64,000 bases of DNA from Psychrobacillus sp042945595. Lineage in GTDB: Bacteria > Bacillota > Bacilli > Bacillales_A > Planococcaceae. Position 1 is the stretch's first letter; the number at the start of each line of letters is the position of its first letter. Both the position numbers and the translations under genes were made by a program. A model generated the notes under the pieces. That model had not been told where the DNA came from and made no database searches. It saw only the letters and a list, made by a program, of their open reading frames with translations. The stretch lies in contig NZ_CP168493.1 in the NCBI RefSeq assembly GCF_042945595.1, forward strand, positions 3,472,001-3,536,000, written 5' to 3'. Positions 8,165-17,019 of this stretch are shown in pieces.

Positions 8165-9352
8165 ATGTCTCAAATGCTTGCGTTAACTATCGTTATTGCG
8201 ATTCTCTTTATCGGAGATCTTGTTTCTACCCGTACAAAGGCTTGGATTCCATCCGTTTTTGTATCTGCTATCCTTTTCATCATTGGCTACTGGACATTCT
8301 TTCCACAAGAAATTGTTTCTACTGCGGGAGTTCCACCTGTTGTAGCTACAATGATGATTTACCTACTCATTACGAATATGGGTACTTTGCTTTCTATTAA
8401 ACAATTAAAAGAACAATGGAAGACGATTCTAATCTCCATCAGTGGAATTTTAGGAATAATTGTTGCTCTTCTAGGAATTGGAACATTTTTATTTGATTTT
8501 CAAACAGTCATTGTTGCTATCCCTCCACTTGTTGGTGGATTAGTTTCTGCTTTGATTATGTCAGATGGAGCTGCAAATGCAGGGCTGACTACATTATCTG
8601 TATTCGCCATCGTTATTTATGTCATGCAAGGATTCGCCGGGTATCCACTAACTTCCATTGCACTCAAAAAAGAGGGGAAAATGCTTCTTAAAAAGTTGCG
8701 CAATGGTGAACTGATTACCACTGGACAAGCTACTACTTCTTCGGAAGAACCTGAAGAAGAACTTAAAATGTTCCGTAAAATGCCGGCTAAATATAACACA
8801 AGTTATTTTAAATTTTTCCGTTTAGCTTTTGTCGGCTTCCTGGCATATCTAGTTTCTACATTACTTGCGCCAATCTTAACGGTTAGCCCGTATGTTCTTT
8901 GTTTATTGTTTGGAATTATTGCAGCAAGTGTTGGCTTCTTAGAGCGCCAGGTATTACAAAAAGCAAATGGTTTTGGCTTATGTATTATGGTCTTAATGTT
9001 GTTTGTTTTCGATGCGTTGAAAAAAGCAACCCCTTCGATGATTATGGAAATTCTATATCCGCTTGTCGGAACGATTATTTTAGGTGTGATTGGGATGTAC
9101 ATCTTCTCATTCATCATAGGAAAAGTGCTAAAAGTGAGTAAACATATGGCATTTGCTATATCGTTAACTGCACTTTATGGATTTCCAGCAGATTACATTA
9201 TTACAAATGAGGTTATTAATTCATTAACGCAAGATGAGAAGGAAAGAAAAGTGTTAACGGATCATATGCTACCATCGATGCTAGTTGGAGGATTCATTAG
9301 TGTAACAATTGTGTCTGTTATTCTAGCCGGTATATTTGTAGGGTTCTTATAA
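8165..9352 (+). CDS. Multi-pass membrane protein, putative transporter paired with M20 hydrolase
   Basis: I do not recognise a named family with certainty. The 395-residue protein has about ten or eleven hydrophobic segments in two halves, each with a Gly/Pro-rich re-entrant-looking stretch (VPPLVGGLVSALIMSDG in the first, GFPADYIITNEVIN in the second). They are separated by a hydrophilic loop at about 175-215. This layout resembles GltS/2-HCT or DUF819-like secondary carriers. It has an AGGAGA ribosome binding site. The M20 amidohydrolase starts 21 bp downstream, so I infer uptake or release of an N-acylated amino acid or peptide handled by that enzyme. Confidence 0.7.
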   Translation: MSQMLALTIVIAILFIGDLVSTRTKAWIPSVFVSAILFIIGYWTFFPQEIVSTAGVPPVVATMMIYLLITNMGTLLSIKQLKEQWKTILISISGILGIIVALLGIGTFLFDFQTVIVAIPPLVGGLVSALIMSDGAANAGLTTLSVFAIVIYVMQGFAGYPLTSIALKKEGKMLLKKLRNGELITTGQATTSSEEPEEELKMFRKMPAKYNTSYFKFFRLAFVGFLAYLVSTLLAPILTVSPYVLCLLFGIIAASVGFLERQVLQKANGFGLCIMVLMLFVFDALKKATPSMIMEILYPLVGTIILGVIGMYIFSFIIGKVLKVSKHMAFAISLTALYGFPADYIITNEVINSLTQDEKERKVLTDHMLPSMLVGGFISVTIVSVILAGIFVGFL

Positions 9353-9373
9353 AAACTAGGAGGGAAATGAACT

Positions 9374-10549
9374 ATGATAAATCAAACAATTAAACAATCG
9401 GTAACAACTAATAAGGAAGAGTTAACCGCACTACGTCGTAAATTACATAGTGAACCAGAGCTATCATTTGAAGAATTTAAAACGACTGCATTTGTTTGCG
9501 ATTACTTAGACAAATTAGGTATCTCCTATAGAAAAACAGAACCTACAGGAGTTATTGCCGAAATCCAAGGAGCTCCAGGTGGTAAAACGGTTGCACTTCG
9601 CGGGGATATGGATGCACTTCCTGTTCAACAACTTAATACGCATGTGCCTTATGTATCAAAAGAGGAAGGAAAAATGCATGCATGTGGACATGATGCACAT
9701 ACTTCCATGTTACTAATTGCGGCAAAAGCATTATCCGAAATAAAAGACCAACTTCCAGGTAATGTTCGCTTCTTATTTCAACCAGCGGAAGAAGCTGCTG
9801 CAGGTGCTAAAGCAATGGTAGCCCAAGGTGCGATGGATGGCGTAGACAATGTATTTGGCATTCACATTTGGTCTCAAATGCCAACTCATAAAGTTTCCTG
9901 TACACCAGGACCATCATTTGCTGCTGCAGATATTTTCAAAGTGAAGTTCAAAGGACGCGGTGGACATGGCGCTATTCCAGAGGCTTGCATTGACGCGGCT
10001 ATCGTTGCTTCTTCTTTCGTTATGAATGTGCAAACGGTTATTTCTCGAACAATTGATCCGCAAAGCCCCGCTGTTTTAACCGTTGGGAAAATGGTGGTTG
10101 GAACAAGATTTAATGTTATTGCGGAAAATGCGGAAATCGAAGGAACCGTTCGTACGTTCCATCCCGATACACGAGATCATATTGAAAAAAGTATTACGGA
10201 ATATGCCGATAGCGTTGCTGCTATTTACGGCGCTACTGCAGATGTGGAATACATTCGTGGTACGGATGCAGTTGACAATGACGAAAAAAGCGCAAAGCTT
10301 GTGCAACAAGTGGCTGCGGAAGCATTTGGTTCAGATGTTCTCTTTAACGAAAAACCAACAATGGGTGGAGAAGACTTCTCTGCATTCCTAACAAAAGCTC
10401 CTGGAAGCTTTGCCCTTATAGGAAGTGGAAATCCTGAAAAAGATACAGAATGGGCTCATCATCACGGAAATTTCGATATCGACGAGGACGCACTTGTTAC
10501 TGGTGCGGAATTATATGCACAGTATGCTTGGGCATATTTGAATAAATAA
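9374..10549 (+). CDS. M20-family amidohydrolase (N-acyl-L-amino-acid hydrolase-like)
   Basis: This 391-residue zinc peptidase/amidase resembles hippurate and N-acetyl-amino-acid hydrolases of the M20D subfamily. Metal and catalytic motifs are ALRGDMDALPV, HACGHDAHTSMLL, FQPAEEAAAGA and a C-terminal HHGNFDIDEDA. A dimerisation domain (about 180-295) contains GRGGHGAIPEACIDA. It lies 21 bp behind the putative transporter with its own AGGAGGG site. Together they look like a two-gene uptake-and-deacylation unit. The substrate is not visible. Confidence 0.9.
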   Translation: MINQTIKQSVTTNKEELTALRRKLHSEPELSFEEFKTTAFVCDYLDKLGISYRKTEPTGVIAEIQGAPGGKTVALRGDMDALPVQQLNTHVPYVSKEEGKMHACGHDAHTSMLLIAAKALSEIKDQLPGNVRFLFQPAEEAAAGAKAMVAQGAMDGVDNVFGIHIWSQMPTHKVSCTPGPSFAAADIFKVKFKGRGGHGAIPEACIDAAIVASSFVMNVQTVISRTIDPQSPAVLTVGKMVVGTRFNVIAENAEIEGTVRTFHPDTRDHIEKSITEYADSVAAIYGATADVEYIRGTDAVDNDEKSAKLVQQVAAEAFGSDVLFNEKPTMGGEDFSAFLTKAPGSFALIGSGNPEKDTEWAHHHGNFDIDEDALVTGAELYAQYAWAYLNK

Positions 10550-10562
10550 TCTGCTTTTCCAA

Positions 10563-10600
10563 CAAAAACTACTCTTAAATTATTTAGAGTAGTTTTTTCA
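10563..10600 (+). terminator. Terminator after M20 gene
   Basis: Arms AAAACTACTC and GAGTAGTTTT, with a shorter TAAA/TTTA inner stem, end in TTTTTT (10565-10598). Confidence 0.8.
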
Positions 10601-10664
10601 ATTTTGAAACTATCCTCTATCAATTTCGTATATACTTAAGAAAATGCATTAGGAGGGATTTTAG

Positions 10665-10949
10665 ATGGGAGAATTTGTAGGGTTAGTAGCTGTAGTGATG
10701 ATTTTTTCTATACCACTTTCTGCAATATGGACTACTCATTTACGAAAATCGTATAAAGCAAGGGCACAAATTGTAAAAGATGAAATCGAGCTAGAAAAAC
10801 TCAAATATAATACATTTTTAATCGAAACAGAAAAGATGCGACTAGACTTGCAGCAAAAACAAGCAAATTTACTGGAAACATCATCGGATCCGCTTATTTT
10901 GGATTTACAAAAAAAGGCTTTAAGTGAGAAAAATCCAATATCTTCTTAG
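10665..10949 (+). CDS. Small membrane-anchored coiled-coil protein, unknown function
   Basis: The 94-residue product has one N-terminal membrane segment (about 4-24). A charged amphipathic stretch (about 33-75) rich in E, K, L and Q, probably coiled coil, follows. An AGGAGGG ribosome binding site precedes the ATG and a terminator-like hairpin follows (about 10953-10985), so it looks like a real monocistronic gene. The layout recalls phage-shock-C-like or septum-associated small proteins, but no family is recognised. Confidence 0.7.
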   Translation: MGEFVGLVAVVMIFSIPLSAIWTTHLRKSYKARAQIVKDEIELEKLKYNTFLIETEKMRLDLQQKQANLLETSSDPLILDLQKKALSEKNPISS

Positions 10950-10988
10950 GACAATCGTGCAGATTTCATTCCGCACGATTACTTTTTA
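10950..10988 (+). terminator. Terminator of small membrane protein gene
   Basis: Arms AATCGTGC / GCACGATT with a loop of about 12 nt, followed by ACTTTTTAAT. Confidence 0.7.
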
Positions 10989-11051
10989 ATGTGTATTTAT
11001 GGTCATTAGGCGGATTGCTTGTCTGCCTATAGATTTCTTTCTAGGCTCTTC

Positions 11052-12587
11052 TCATTCCACATATTCTATTTTCTCCAACGGCTCGTACGCTGGCCCTTCC
11101 AACACTTCACCAGTAAAAGTGTACCTGGAACCATGACATGGACAGTCCCATGAACATTCGGCGGCGTTGAATACGACATCGCATCCAAGATGTGTACATA
11201 CCGGTTTCACTAAGTATACTTGACCTGTCACGTCTTTGAATGCACCTACTTTTTTGCCATCAAGATTTACAATATCCCCTTTTCCAAGCTCTAAATCTTT
11301 AAAGAGGACATCAATTTTTTCGGTCTTTCCTTTGACGAGTTCTTTTGCAACGCTTGCGTTAAACTTAGCCAAACTTTTGATATCTTCTTTTTTCATTTTC
11401 GAACGGATCGGATTATAAAGATCTGCAAAACGATTTTCTTTTCCTAGGACATTATCAGCCATTATTCTAGCGGCTACTGTACTATTTGTCATTCCCCATT
11501 TTGCATAGCCAGTTGCAACTAATACATCTGGAAGCCCTGATGTCATAATTCCAACGTAAGGCAGCTGATCTAGTGTCACTAAATCCTGTGCTGACCAACG
11601 ATATGCATATTGTTTTACTTTGAATTGTTCTCGTCCAAATGCTGCCAACGTCTCATAGTTTGACGTCATGTCGCCTTGAAATCTTCCAGTAGTGTGTCCC
11701 TCTCCACCTAATAATAAATACCTTTTACCATCTATCCCCAACGCAGTTCGGATGGATCTAGTTGGTTTTTCTACATTAATGTATATTCCTTTTGGATAAT
11801 TTTCCTCTGCAAGCGCTGCCACCGCATAAGATCTTTCGGCATACATTCTTGTAAAATAAAGGCCATCTTCATCATTAAAAGGGAAATGACTGCAAACGAG
11901 TATTTTCTTCGCACGTATTTCATGGCCATCCACCATTTCCACTAGATTCGTTGAATGAATGGATTTTGCACGCGACTGCTCGAAAAACTGCACACCATTT
12001 TCGATTGCTTTCTTCATCAGACCTGTCGCATATTTTAGCGGGTGGAATTGCCCTTGGTTTTCTAATTTCAGTGATTCCTTTACTTTATACGGAAGGCCTG
12101 TCTCTTTTGTGAGTGTCGCCCCTTCTATTCCAAGCTTTTGATAGGCATCCATTTCTTTTTTTATAATATCTACACCATCTTCTGTATCTGCATATAAAAA
12201 AGCATCTACTTTCTCAAAATCACAGTGGATTCCTAATTCTTTCGCTGTTTTTTCCATGAAATTTTTAGCGCCTGTATTTGCTTCGTAATATAGTCTTGCA
12301 CTTACTTCTCCAAATGTAGTGATCAGTTGTTGATAAATGGGACCATGCTGCGCCGTTACTTTCGCCGTTGTAAAGCCTGTTGTCCCTTCTAATATTCTAC
12401 TTCCTTCTACTACAATCACTTTTTGTCCACTTGCACTCAACATATAAGCAGCGGTTATCCCCGTAAGTCCTGCTCCTATAATGACGACATCTGTTTCTAC
12501 GTCTTCACTTAGTTTCTGAAACGTTGGAAAATCTATTGACGCACGCCAATAAGATTGGGATTTATTGGGTAGTATTTTATCTGTCAT
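11052..12587 (-). CDS. FAD-dependent oxidoreductase with C-terminal Rieske [2Fe-2S] domain
   Basis: This 511-residue fusion resembles B. subtilis YhfW. The N-terminal DAO-type FAD domain has GAGLTGITAAYMLSASG at about 37-53. The C-terminal roughly 110 residues form a Rieske domain with the cluster ligands in CTHLGC and CPCHGS. Both Cys-x-His pairs are present, so the cluster should assemble. No signal peptide is seen. Electrons could pass from substrate-reduced FAD to the cluster; the substrate is unknown. The start ATG has an AGGAGG-type site (revcomp of 12596-12601). Confidence 0.9.
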   Translation of the reverse strand: MTDKILPNKSQSYWRASIDFPTFQKLSEDVETDVVIIGAGLTGITAAYMLSASGQKVIVVEGSRILEGTTGFTTAKVTAQHGPIYQQLITTFGEVSARLYYEANTGAKNFMEKTAKELGIHCDFEKVDAFLYADTEDGVDIIKKEMDAYQKLGIEGATLTKETGLPYKVKESLKLENQGQFHPLKYATGLMKKAIENGVQFFEQSRAKSIHSTNLVEMVDGHEIRAKKILVCSHFPFNDEDGLYFTRMYAERSYAVAALAEENYPKGIYINVEKPTRSIRTALGIDGKRYLLLGGEGHTTGRFQGDMTSNYETLAAFGREQFKVKQYAYRWSAQDLVTLDQLPYVGIMTSGLPDVLVATGYAKWGMTNSTVAARIMADNVLGKENRFADLYNPIRSKMKKEDIKSLAKFNASVAKELVKGKTEKIDVLFKDLELGKGDIVNLDGKKVGAFKDVTGQVYLVKPVCTHLGCDVVFNAAECSWDCPCHGSRYTFTGEVLEGPAYEPLEKIEYVE

Positions 12588-12688
12588 CGTATTACCTCCT
12601 TTTTCTTCTAGTGTCTATCTATAAACGAAACTTTATTCAAACTTTTGCGTATATGATAAAAACAGTTTTTTTGTAAGGAGGATTTAAA

Positions 12689-13045
12689 ATGGATAATTTC
12701 GGATTTATCTTTGGGGGTATCCCTATATTTTTCGGTTTATTTTTTATTTTAATAGTTGGACTTATTATCTTCGCAATTGTAAAGGGATTAACTGAATGGA
12801 ATAACAACAATAATTCTCCTAAGCTTTCTGTACCCGCACAAGTAGTAACAAAGCGTTCGAAAACTAGTGGTGGAGCTGGAGATGCTGCTGCATCTACTTC
12901 CTATTACGTAACATTTCAATTTGAAAGTGGCGACCGCACGGAATTCAGACTTAGTGGACATGAATACGGAATGCTTGCAGAGGGAGACCTTGGAGTTTTG
13001 ACTTTCCAAGGTACTAGATTTCATTCATTTGAAAGAAGTACATAA
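12689..13045 (+). CDS. DUF2500-family membrane protein
   Basis: A 118-residue protein with an N-terminal hydrophobic segment (about 8-33), an Asn-rich linker (NNNNNS) and a C-terminal beta-rich domain typical of DUF2500: VPAQVVTKR, YYVTFQFESGDRTEFRL and GVLTFQGTRF. AAGGAGGA precedes the ATG. It converges on the FrnE-like gene and shares a hairpin terminator with it. Function unknown. Confidence 0.85.
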   Translation: MDNFGFIFGGIPIFFGLFFILIVGLIIFAIVKGLTEWNNNNNSPKLSVPAQVVTKRSKTSGGAGDAAASTSYYVTFQFESGDRTEFRLSGHEYGMLAEGDLGVLTFQGTRFHSFERST

Positions 13046-13085
13046 AAAAGCCAGTTAGGACTTCTCCTAGCCGGCTTACTTTATT
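13046..13085. terminator. Bidirectional terminator
   Basis: AAGCC / GGCTT arms enclosing AGGA / TCCT, with A-run and T-containing flanks on both sides, between convergent genes ending at 13045 and 13086. Confidence 0.7.
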
Positions 13086-13790
13086 TTAAATATCACATGT
13101 CTCGTCTGTACAAAGGTTGTCATCTTCTCCAAGTAACTGAAGTTTCGGTGAAATGCCCTCTTCCTCTGCAATCTTATTCAATGCGTCAACGAATGTTTCA
13201 GTAGGCTGTGCACCAGAAATTGCATACTTATCATTCAATACAAAAAATGGTACGCCGCGTACACCAATTTGCCCTGCTCTAGTAATATCTTCTTGAACAT
13301 CTGTCAAATACGCATCTGAATTCAACACTTTTTCTGCTTCTTCTATTGATAACCCAATTGATTCGGTTAAACCAAGAAGCACTTCATGTTTACCAATCTC
13401 TTTTGCTTCAATGAAATAAGCATGCAGCATTATCTCATTTACTTCATTTGCTTTCCCTTGCTCAGATGCCCATTTCACTAATCGGTGTGCATCTAACGTA
13501 TTCGCAGGTTTCATAGCATCAAAATTATATGCAAGACCAACTGTTTTAGCCTGTTCTGCGACTTGTGCAGTCATATTCTTTGCAGCTTCTACTGTAGAAC
13601 CGTATTTTTCAGCAAGTACTTCATACATACTCTTCTCTGAAACTTTCGGTGTATTTGGTTCTAGCTGATAACTTTTAAATTCCACCTCAGCTTGATTTGC
13701 AAAACCGGTTTGTTCCAGAGCCTCTTCTAATCTTCGTTTTCCAATATAACAAAAAGGACATACAAAATCTGACCATACTTCAATTTTCAT
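13086..13790 (-). CDS. DsbA-family oxidoreductase, FrnE-like
   Basis: This protein of about 234 residues has a thioredoxin fold with a helical insert. It opens MKIEVWSDFVCPFCYIG, giving the active-site CPFC, and has a cis-Pro loop in RGVPFFVLNDKYAISGAQP. This is the FrnE/YwbO group of cytosolic DsbA-like proteins, some tied to oxidative stress. A C-terminal LCTDETC pair could form a second disulfide. The ATG at 13805 overlaps the GGAGGTG site, so the start is the ATG at 13793 or 13790; 13790 has the better spacing (6 nt). Confidence 0.88.
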   Translation of the reverse strand: MKIEVWSDFVCPFCYIGKRRLEEALEQTGFANQAEVEFKSYQLEPNTPKVSEKSMYEVLAEKYGSTVEAAKNMTAQVAEQAKTVGLAYNFDAMKPANTLDAHRLVKWASEQGKANEVNEIMLHAYFIEAKEIGKHEVLLGLTESIGLSIEEAEKVLNSDAYLTDVQEDITRAGQIGVRGVPFFVLNDKYAISGAQPTETFVDALNKIAEEEGISPKLQLLGEDDNLCTDETCDI

Positions 13791-13867
13791 CATAATCACC
13801 TCCATTTCATTGTAGAGATTTCCTTGAAGTTCAACAATTTAAATGCTTATTGATGTATAAATATGGA

Positions 13868-14020
13868 TTTTCTGAGATACTCATGAGAATTTCTGAGATT
13901 CAACTGGTGTTTTCTGAGATACTCCGAGATTTTCTGAGATTCAATCGGTGTTTTCTGAGATACTCAGATATCTCCTGAGATTTGGCGCGTTTTCTGAGAT
14001 TAGCACTGGATTTTCTGAGG
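13868..14020. repeat. Intergenic ~21-bp-period array B (core TTTTCTGAGAT)
   Basis: Eight copies of CTGAGA, most of them within TTTTCTGAGAT, start at 13872, 13893, 13914, 13934, 13955, 13975, 13994 and 14015 (spacing 21, 21, 20, 21, 20, 19, 21). Alternate spacers recur (ATACTC; TTCAAnnGGTG), hinting at growth by unit-pair duplication. The array occupies the gap between the FrnE-like start and the ppaC terminator. Confidence 0.88.
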
Positions 14021-14080
14021 AAAAAGGCTATCTCTAGATTGCTATGAATAAATAGCAACTCGAAAGATAGCCTTTTTCTA
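14020..14080 (-). terminator. ppaC terminator
   Basis: Outer arms AAAAAGGCTATCT and AGATAGCCTTTTT enclose a second small hairpin (TTGCTAT...ATAGCAA). Confidence 0.8.
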
Positions 14081-14085
14081 TTTTA

Positions 14086-15012
14086 TTATACTAATGCTTC
14101 AGTTAATGCTGGCACTACTTGTTTTTTACGAGATACTACGCCTTTCAGTAGGGCAGTATTATTATGGAATGTCACATTAAATGCAGCTTCTGCTTTCAGA
14201 GCTACTTTACCAAGCGCCAGTGCTACTGAGTCATTGTTTAGAATATCTGTTACAACGAAGAAGAAGAGATCCAATTCTTTTTCCTGAATTTCACGATTAA
14301 TTAGGTCTTCTAGTTCCGCTTGACGACCCATTACATCATTTACGTCTACTGCGTTTACTTGTGCGATGACTACTTTGTATTCACCCATACCGAATTCTTT
14401 TGCATCTAAAGATAAAAGGTCTTCTAAGCTTTTATCACTTAAATCTGCTCCTGCTTTTAGCATAGCTAGTCCATACTCTGCAGCGTTTACTCCTACAATT
14501 TTTTCAAGTTCACGTGCAGCGGCAACGTCTTCTTCCGTACATGTTGGAGATTTAAATAGTAAAGTATCCGAAACGATTGCAGAAAGCATTAGTCCTGCAA
14601 TATTTGCTGGAATCTCTACACCTTTTTCTTTAAAGATTTTATTTAAAATAGTTGCTGTGCATCCTACTGGTTCCGCACGATAGTATAAAGGCTCGGATGT
14701 TTCGAAGTTTGCAATACGGTGATGGTCAATTACTTCCGTTACCTGTACTTCTTCAATGCCATCTGCGCTTTGTTGCTTTTCATTGTGATCAACTAAGATT
14801 ACTTTCTTCGCTTCAGTCGAAACATTTCCAACTAATCTTGGTGCTTCGAATCCAAATTTATCTAAAGCGAATTTTGTTTCATTATTTAATTCCCCTAAAC
14901 GAACTGCTTCAGCCTCTACGCCGATTGCATTTTTTAAATGCGCATAAACGATTGCTGATGTAATTGTGTCTGTGTCAGGGTTTTTATGTCCAAAAACTAA
15001 TACTTTTTCCAT
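14086..15012 (-). CDS. ppaC: Manganese-dependent inorganic pyrophosphatase
   Basis: A 308-residue DHH-family type II pyrophosphatase that hydrolyses PPi from biosynthesis to phosphate in the cytosol. Motifs are GHKNPDTDTITSA (metal ligands), ILVDHNEKQQ, the name-giving EVIDHHRIANF and a C-terminal substrate-binding SRKKQ. An AGGAGGA site precedes the ATG. Length matches B. subtilis PpaC. It stands alone with a terminator; no regulatory CBS domains are present. Confidence 0.96.
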   Translation of the reverse strand: MEKVLVFGHKNPDTDTITSAIVYAHLKNAIGVEAEAVRLGELNNETKFALDKFGFEAPRLVGNVSTEAKKVILVDHNEKQQSADGIEEVQVTEVIDHHRIANFETSEPLYYRAEPVGCTATILNKIFKEKGVEIPANIAGLMLSAIVSDTLLFKSPTCTEEDVAAARELEKIVGVNAAEYGLAMLKAGADLSDKSLEDLLSLDAKEFGMGEYKVVIAQVNAVDVNDVMGRQAELEDLINREIQEKELDLFFFVVTDILNNDSVALALGKVALKAEAAFNVTFHNNTALLKGVVSRKKQVVPALTEALV

Positions 15013-15057
15013 GAATAATCCTCCTAAAAATCAATTGCCGAACCTATTTTATCACAC

Positions 15058-15501
15058 TTATCGCTGCTGATTGAAAAGTAAATTTGCTAATTGGGATTTT
15101 TGACGTAAAAAGTCTGCGAGCGTATATTCATCTAGCACATTTAAATACGCCTTTAAGGCTAACTGGAGTGCACCCTTCAAACTACAAGCAGGCGTAATTA
15201 CACAAGAATTAGTGCTGCAATCAAAACATTCTACTAAGTGAAAGTCGTCTTCTGTTTGTCTTACAACTTGTCCTATATTAATAGCTGTCGGTTCCATCGC
15301 TAAACGAATGCCGCCACCTCGTCCACGTATCGTTTCAATATAACCGAGTTTTCCTAATTCATGAGTGACTTTCATCAAATGATTTTTCGAAATACTATAC
15401 GCATCTGAAATGGATTGAATTGTCGAAAGTTCATTTCTTTCTTTTGTTCCCAGGTATATTAACACTCTAAGTGAGAAATCTGTATACATAGTCAATCTCA
15501 T
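15058..15501 (-). CDS. nsrR: Rrf2-family nitric-oxide-sensing repressor NsrR
   Basis: A 147-residue Rrf2 winged-helix protein. The [Fe-S] cysteines in VECFDCSTNSCVITPAC match the Bacillus NsrR pattern C-x7-C-x5-C, with an additional Cys between the first two. I start it at 15501, where MRLTMYTDFSLRVL matches the family N-terminus and GGTGG precedes; the longer frame to 15678 would run through the promoter region. It is divergent from hmp, its expected target. NO damage to the cluster should relieve repression. Confidence 0.9.
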   Translation of the reverse strand: MRLTMYTDFSLRVLIYLGTKERNELSTIQSISDAYSISKNHLMKVTHELGKLGYIETIRGRGGGIRLAMEPTAINIGQVVRQTEDDFHLVECFDCSTNSCVITPACSLKGALQLALKAYLNVLDEYTLADFLRQKSQLANLLFNQQR

Positions 15502-15519
15502 GTTACCACCGCCATTCTT

Positions 15520-15541
15520 CATAATCATTATAACGATTATG
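15520..15541. promoter_or_regulatory. Palindrome in nsrR-hmp gap, candidate NsrR site
   Basis: Perfect inverted repeat CATAATC-N8-GATTATG. A second AT-rich, partly symmetric site with ATGTATTTCATATAT lies at about 15586-15610, closer to hmp and nearer to the B. subtilis NsrR consensus. Confidence 0.5.
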
Positions 15542-15676
15542 ACAAAGTCGTGAAAGAAATGTGTCTGATTTATTAAAGCTACTTTAAAGATGTATTTCAT
15601 ATATTGCTTTAAATAAAAAGAGAGAGTATTGTTGTATCCATAAACAACAAGAAAAAGAAAAGGACGTGTAAAGATC

Positions 15677-16861
15677 ATGTTATCTCAACAAACAATTGAT
15701 ATTGTAAAATCTACTGCACACGTATTAGAAGTGAAAGGAACTGAAATTACAACCGTTTTTTATAAAAATTTGTTCGCTGCTCACCCGGAACTTTTAAATA
15801 TTTTTAACCATGCAAACCAAGCAAAGGGCCGTCAACAAACTGCTCTAGCAAACGCTGTATACGCTGCAGCAGTGCATATTGATAATTTAGCTGCAATTAT
15901 CCCAGCTGTAAAACAAATTGGACAAAAACACGTGAGCTTAGGGATCAAACCTGAACATTATCCAATAGTAGGAGAACATTTACTTGGTGCTATTAAAGAA
16001 GTATTAGGCGATGCGGCTACAGACGACATTATTAATGCATGGGCTGAAGCATATGGAGTAATCGCAAATGCGTTTATCGGTATCGAAGAAGAAATGTATG
16101 TAGCAGCTGAGTCAAAAGAAGGAGGTTGGAGATTCTTTAAAAACTTTACTGTAGTAAATAAAGTAAAAGAAAGTGACAATATTACCTCTTTCTACTTAAA
16201 GCCTGCAGATGGAAAAGTATTACCTTCTTATAAACCTGGTCAATTCATTACAATCCGTGTAAGCGTTCCAGGGGAAAAGTATTTATTAAACAGACAGTAT
16301 AGCTTATCGAAAGCAGCAGACAATGAAACATTTCGTATTTCCGTGAAAAAAGAAGACGAAAATAATCCAGAAGGAAAAGTTTCAGTTCATTTACACAATA
16401 ATGTAAACGTTGGTGATACAGTAGAACTTACTGCACCAGCTGGGGAATTTGTTTTAGATCCAGAAAAAACAACTCCTGCTACTTTCTTGAGTGGTGGAGT
16501 TGGTATTACACCAATGATGAGTATGTTCGAAACAATTGCGAAAAACCAACCAAATCGTCCAGTATCATTTATCTATAGTGCCCGTAACGAAAACCTCCAT
16601 CCATTCGATAAAGATATTCGAACTTTAATGGAAACAATGGATGATGCAAAATATGTGTCACTTTACTCTGATAGCGATGAATTTATTTCAAAAGACGCAC
16701 TGAAAGAATACGCACGCATAGATGGAGATGTATACATTTGTGGACCAGTTGGATTTATGGAAGCAATGATTAATTATCTATTCGAACTTGGTTATTCAAA
16801 TGAACAAATTCACTATGAATTCTTCGGTCCTGCTCTACAATTAGAATTAGTGGAAGCTTAA
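15677..16861 (+). CDS. hmp: Flavohemoglobin, nitric oxide dioxygenase
   Basis: A 394-residue flavohemoglobin that oxidises NO to nitrate with O2 and NAD(P)H. The N-terminal globin domain (1-140) has the proximal histidine in GQKHVSLGI (about 85). The FAD domain has RQYSLSKA, and the NAD domain has FLSGGVGITPMMSM and YICGPVGFMEAM. The start ATG has AGGACG upstream. Divergent nsrR and the palindromes between them support NO-inducible expression. Confidence 0.96.
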   Translation: MLSQQTIDIVKSTAHVLEVKGTEITTVFYKNLFAAHPELLNIFNHANQAKGRQQTALANAVYAAAVHIDNLAAIIPAVKQIGQKHVSLGIKPEHYPIVGEHLLGAIKEVLGDAATDDIINAWAEAYGVIANAFIGIEEEMYVAAESKEGGWRFFKNFTVVNKVKESDNITSFYLKPADGKVLPSYKPGQFITIRVSVPGEKYLLNRQYSLSKAADNETFRISVKKEDENNPEGKVSVHLHNNVNVGDTVELTAPAGEFVLDPEKTTPATFLSGGVGITPMMSMFETIAKNQPNRPVSFIYSARNENLHPFDKDIRTLMETMDDAKYVSLYSDSDEFISKDALKEYARIDGDVYICGPVGFMEAMINYLFELGYSNEQIHYEFFGPALQLELVEA

Positions 16862-17019
16862 TATTAGTTTACTGTTTAAAAGTGTTACTTCATTTTGGAG
16901 TAATACTTTTTAAATACAGGAATTATTTAACGCAAAAATAAGCTTTTAGTAGTGTGCATCTAAGTATTTGGTGCTATAATTAGGCTATAATTCTTGTAGA
17001 TAAAGAAAAGAGTGAGATA

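Noticed and set aside
8128..8400. Alternative frame of 90 codons rich in Tyr/Cys
   Set aside because: Shadow of the membrane protein gene in another frame.
13868..14020. CRISPR array
   Set aside because: Cores are only about 11 bp with 9-10 bp spacers, and no cas genes are present.
15502..15678. N-terminal extension of NsrR by 59 residues
   Set aside because: It would run through the divergent promoter region and palindromes; the Rrf2 family starts at MRLTMYTDF.
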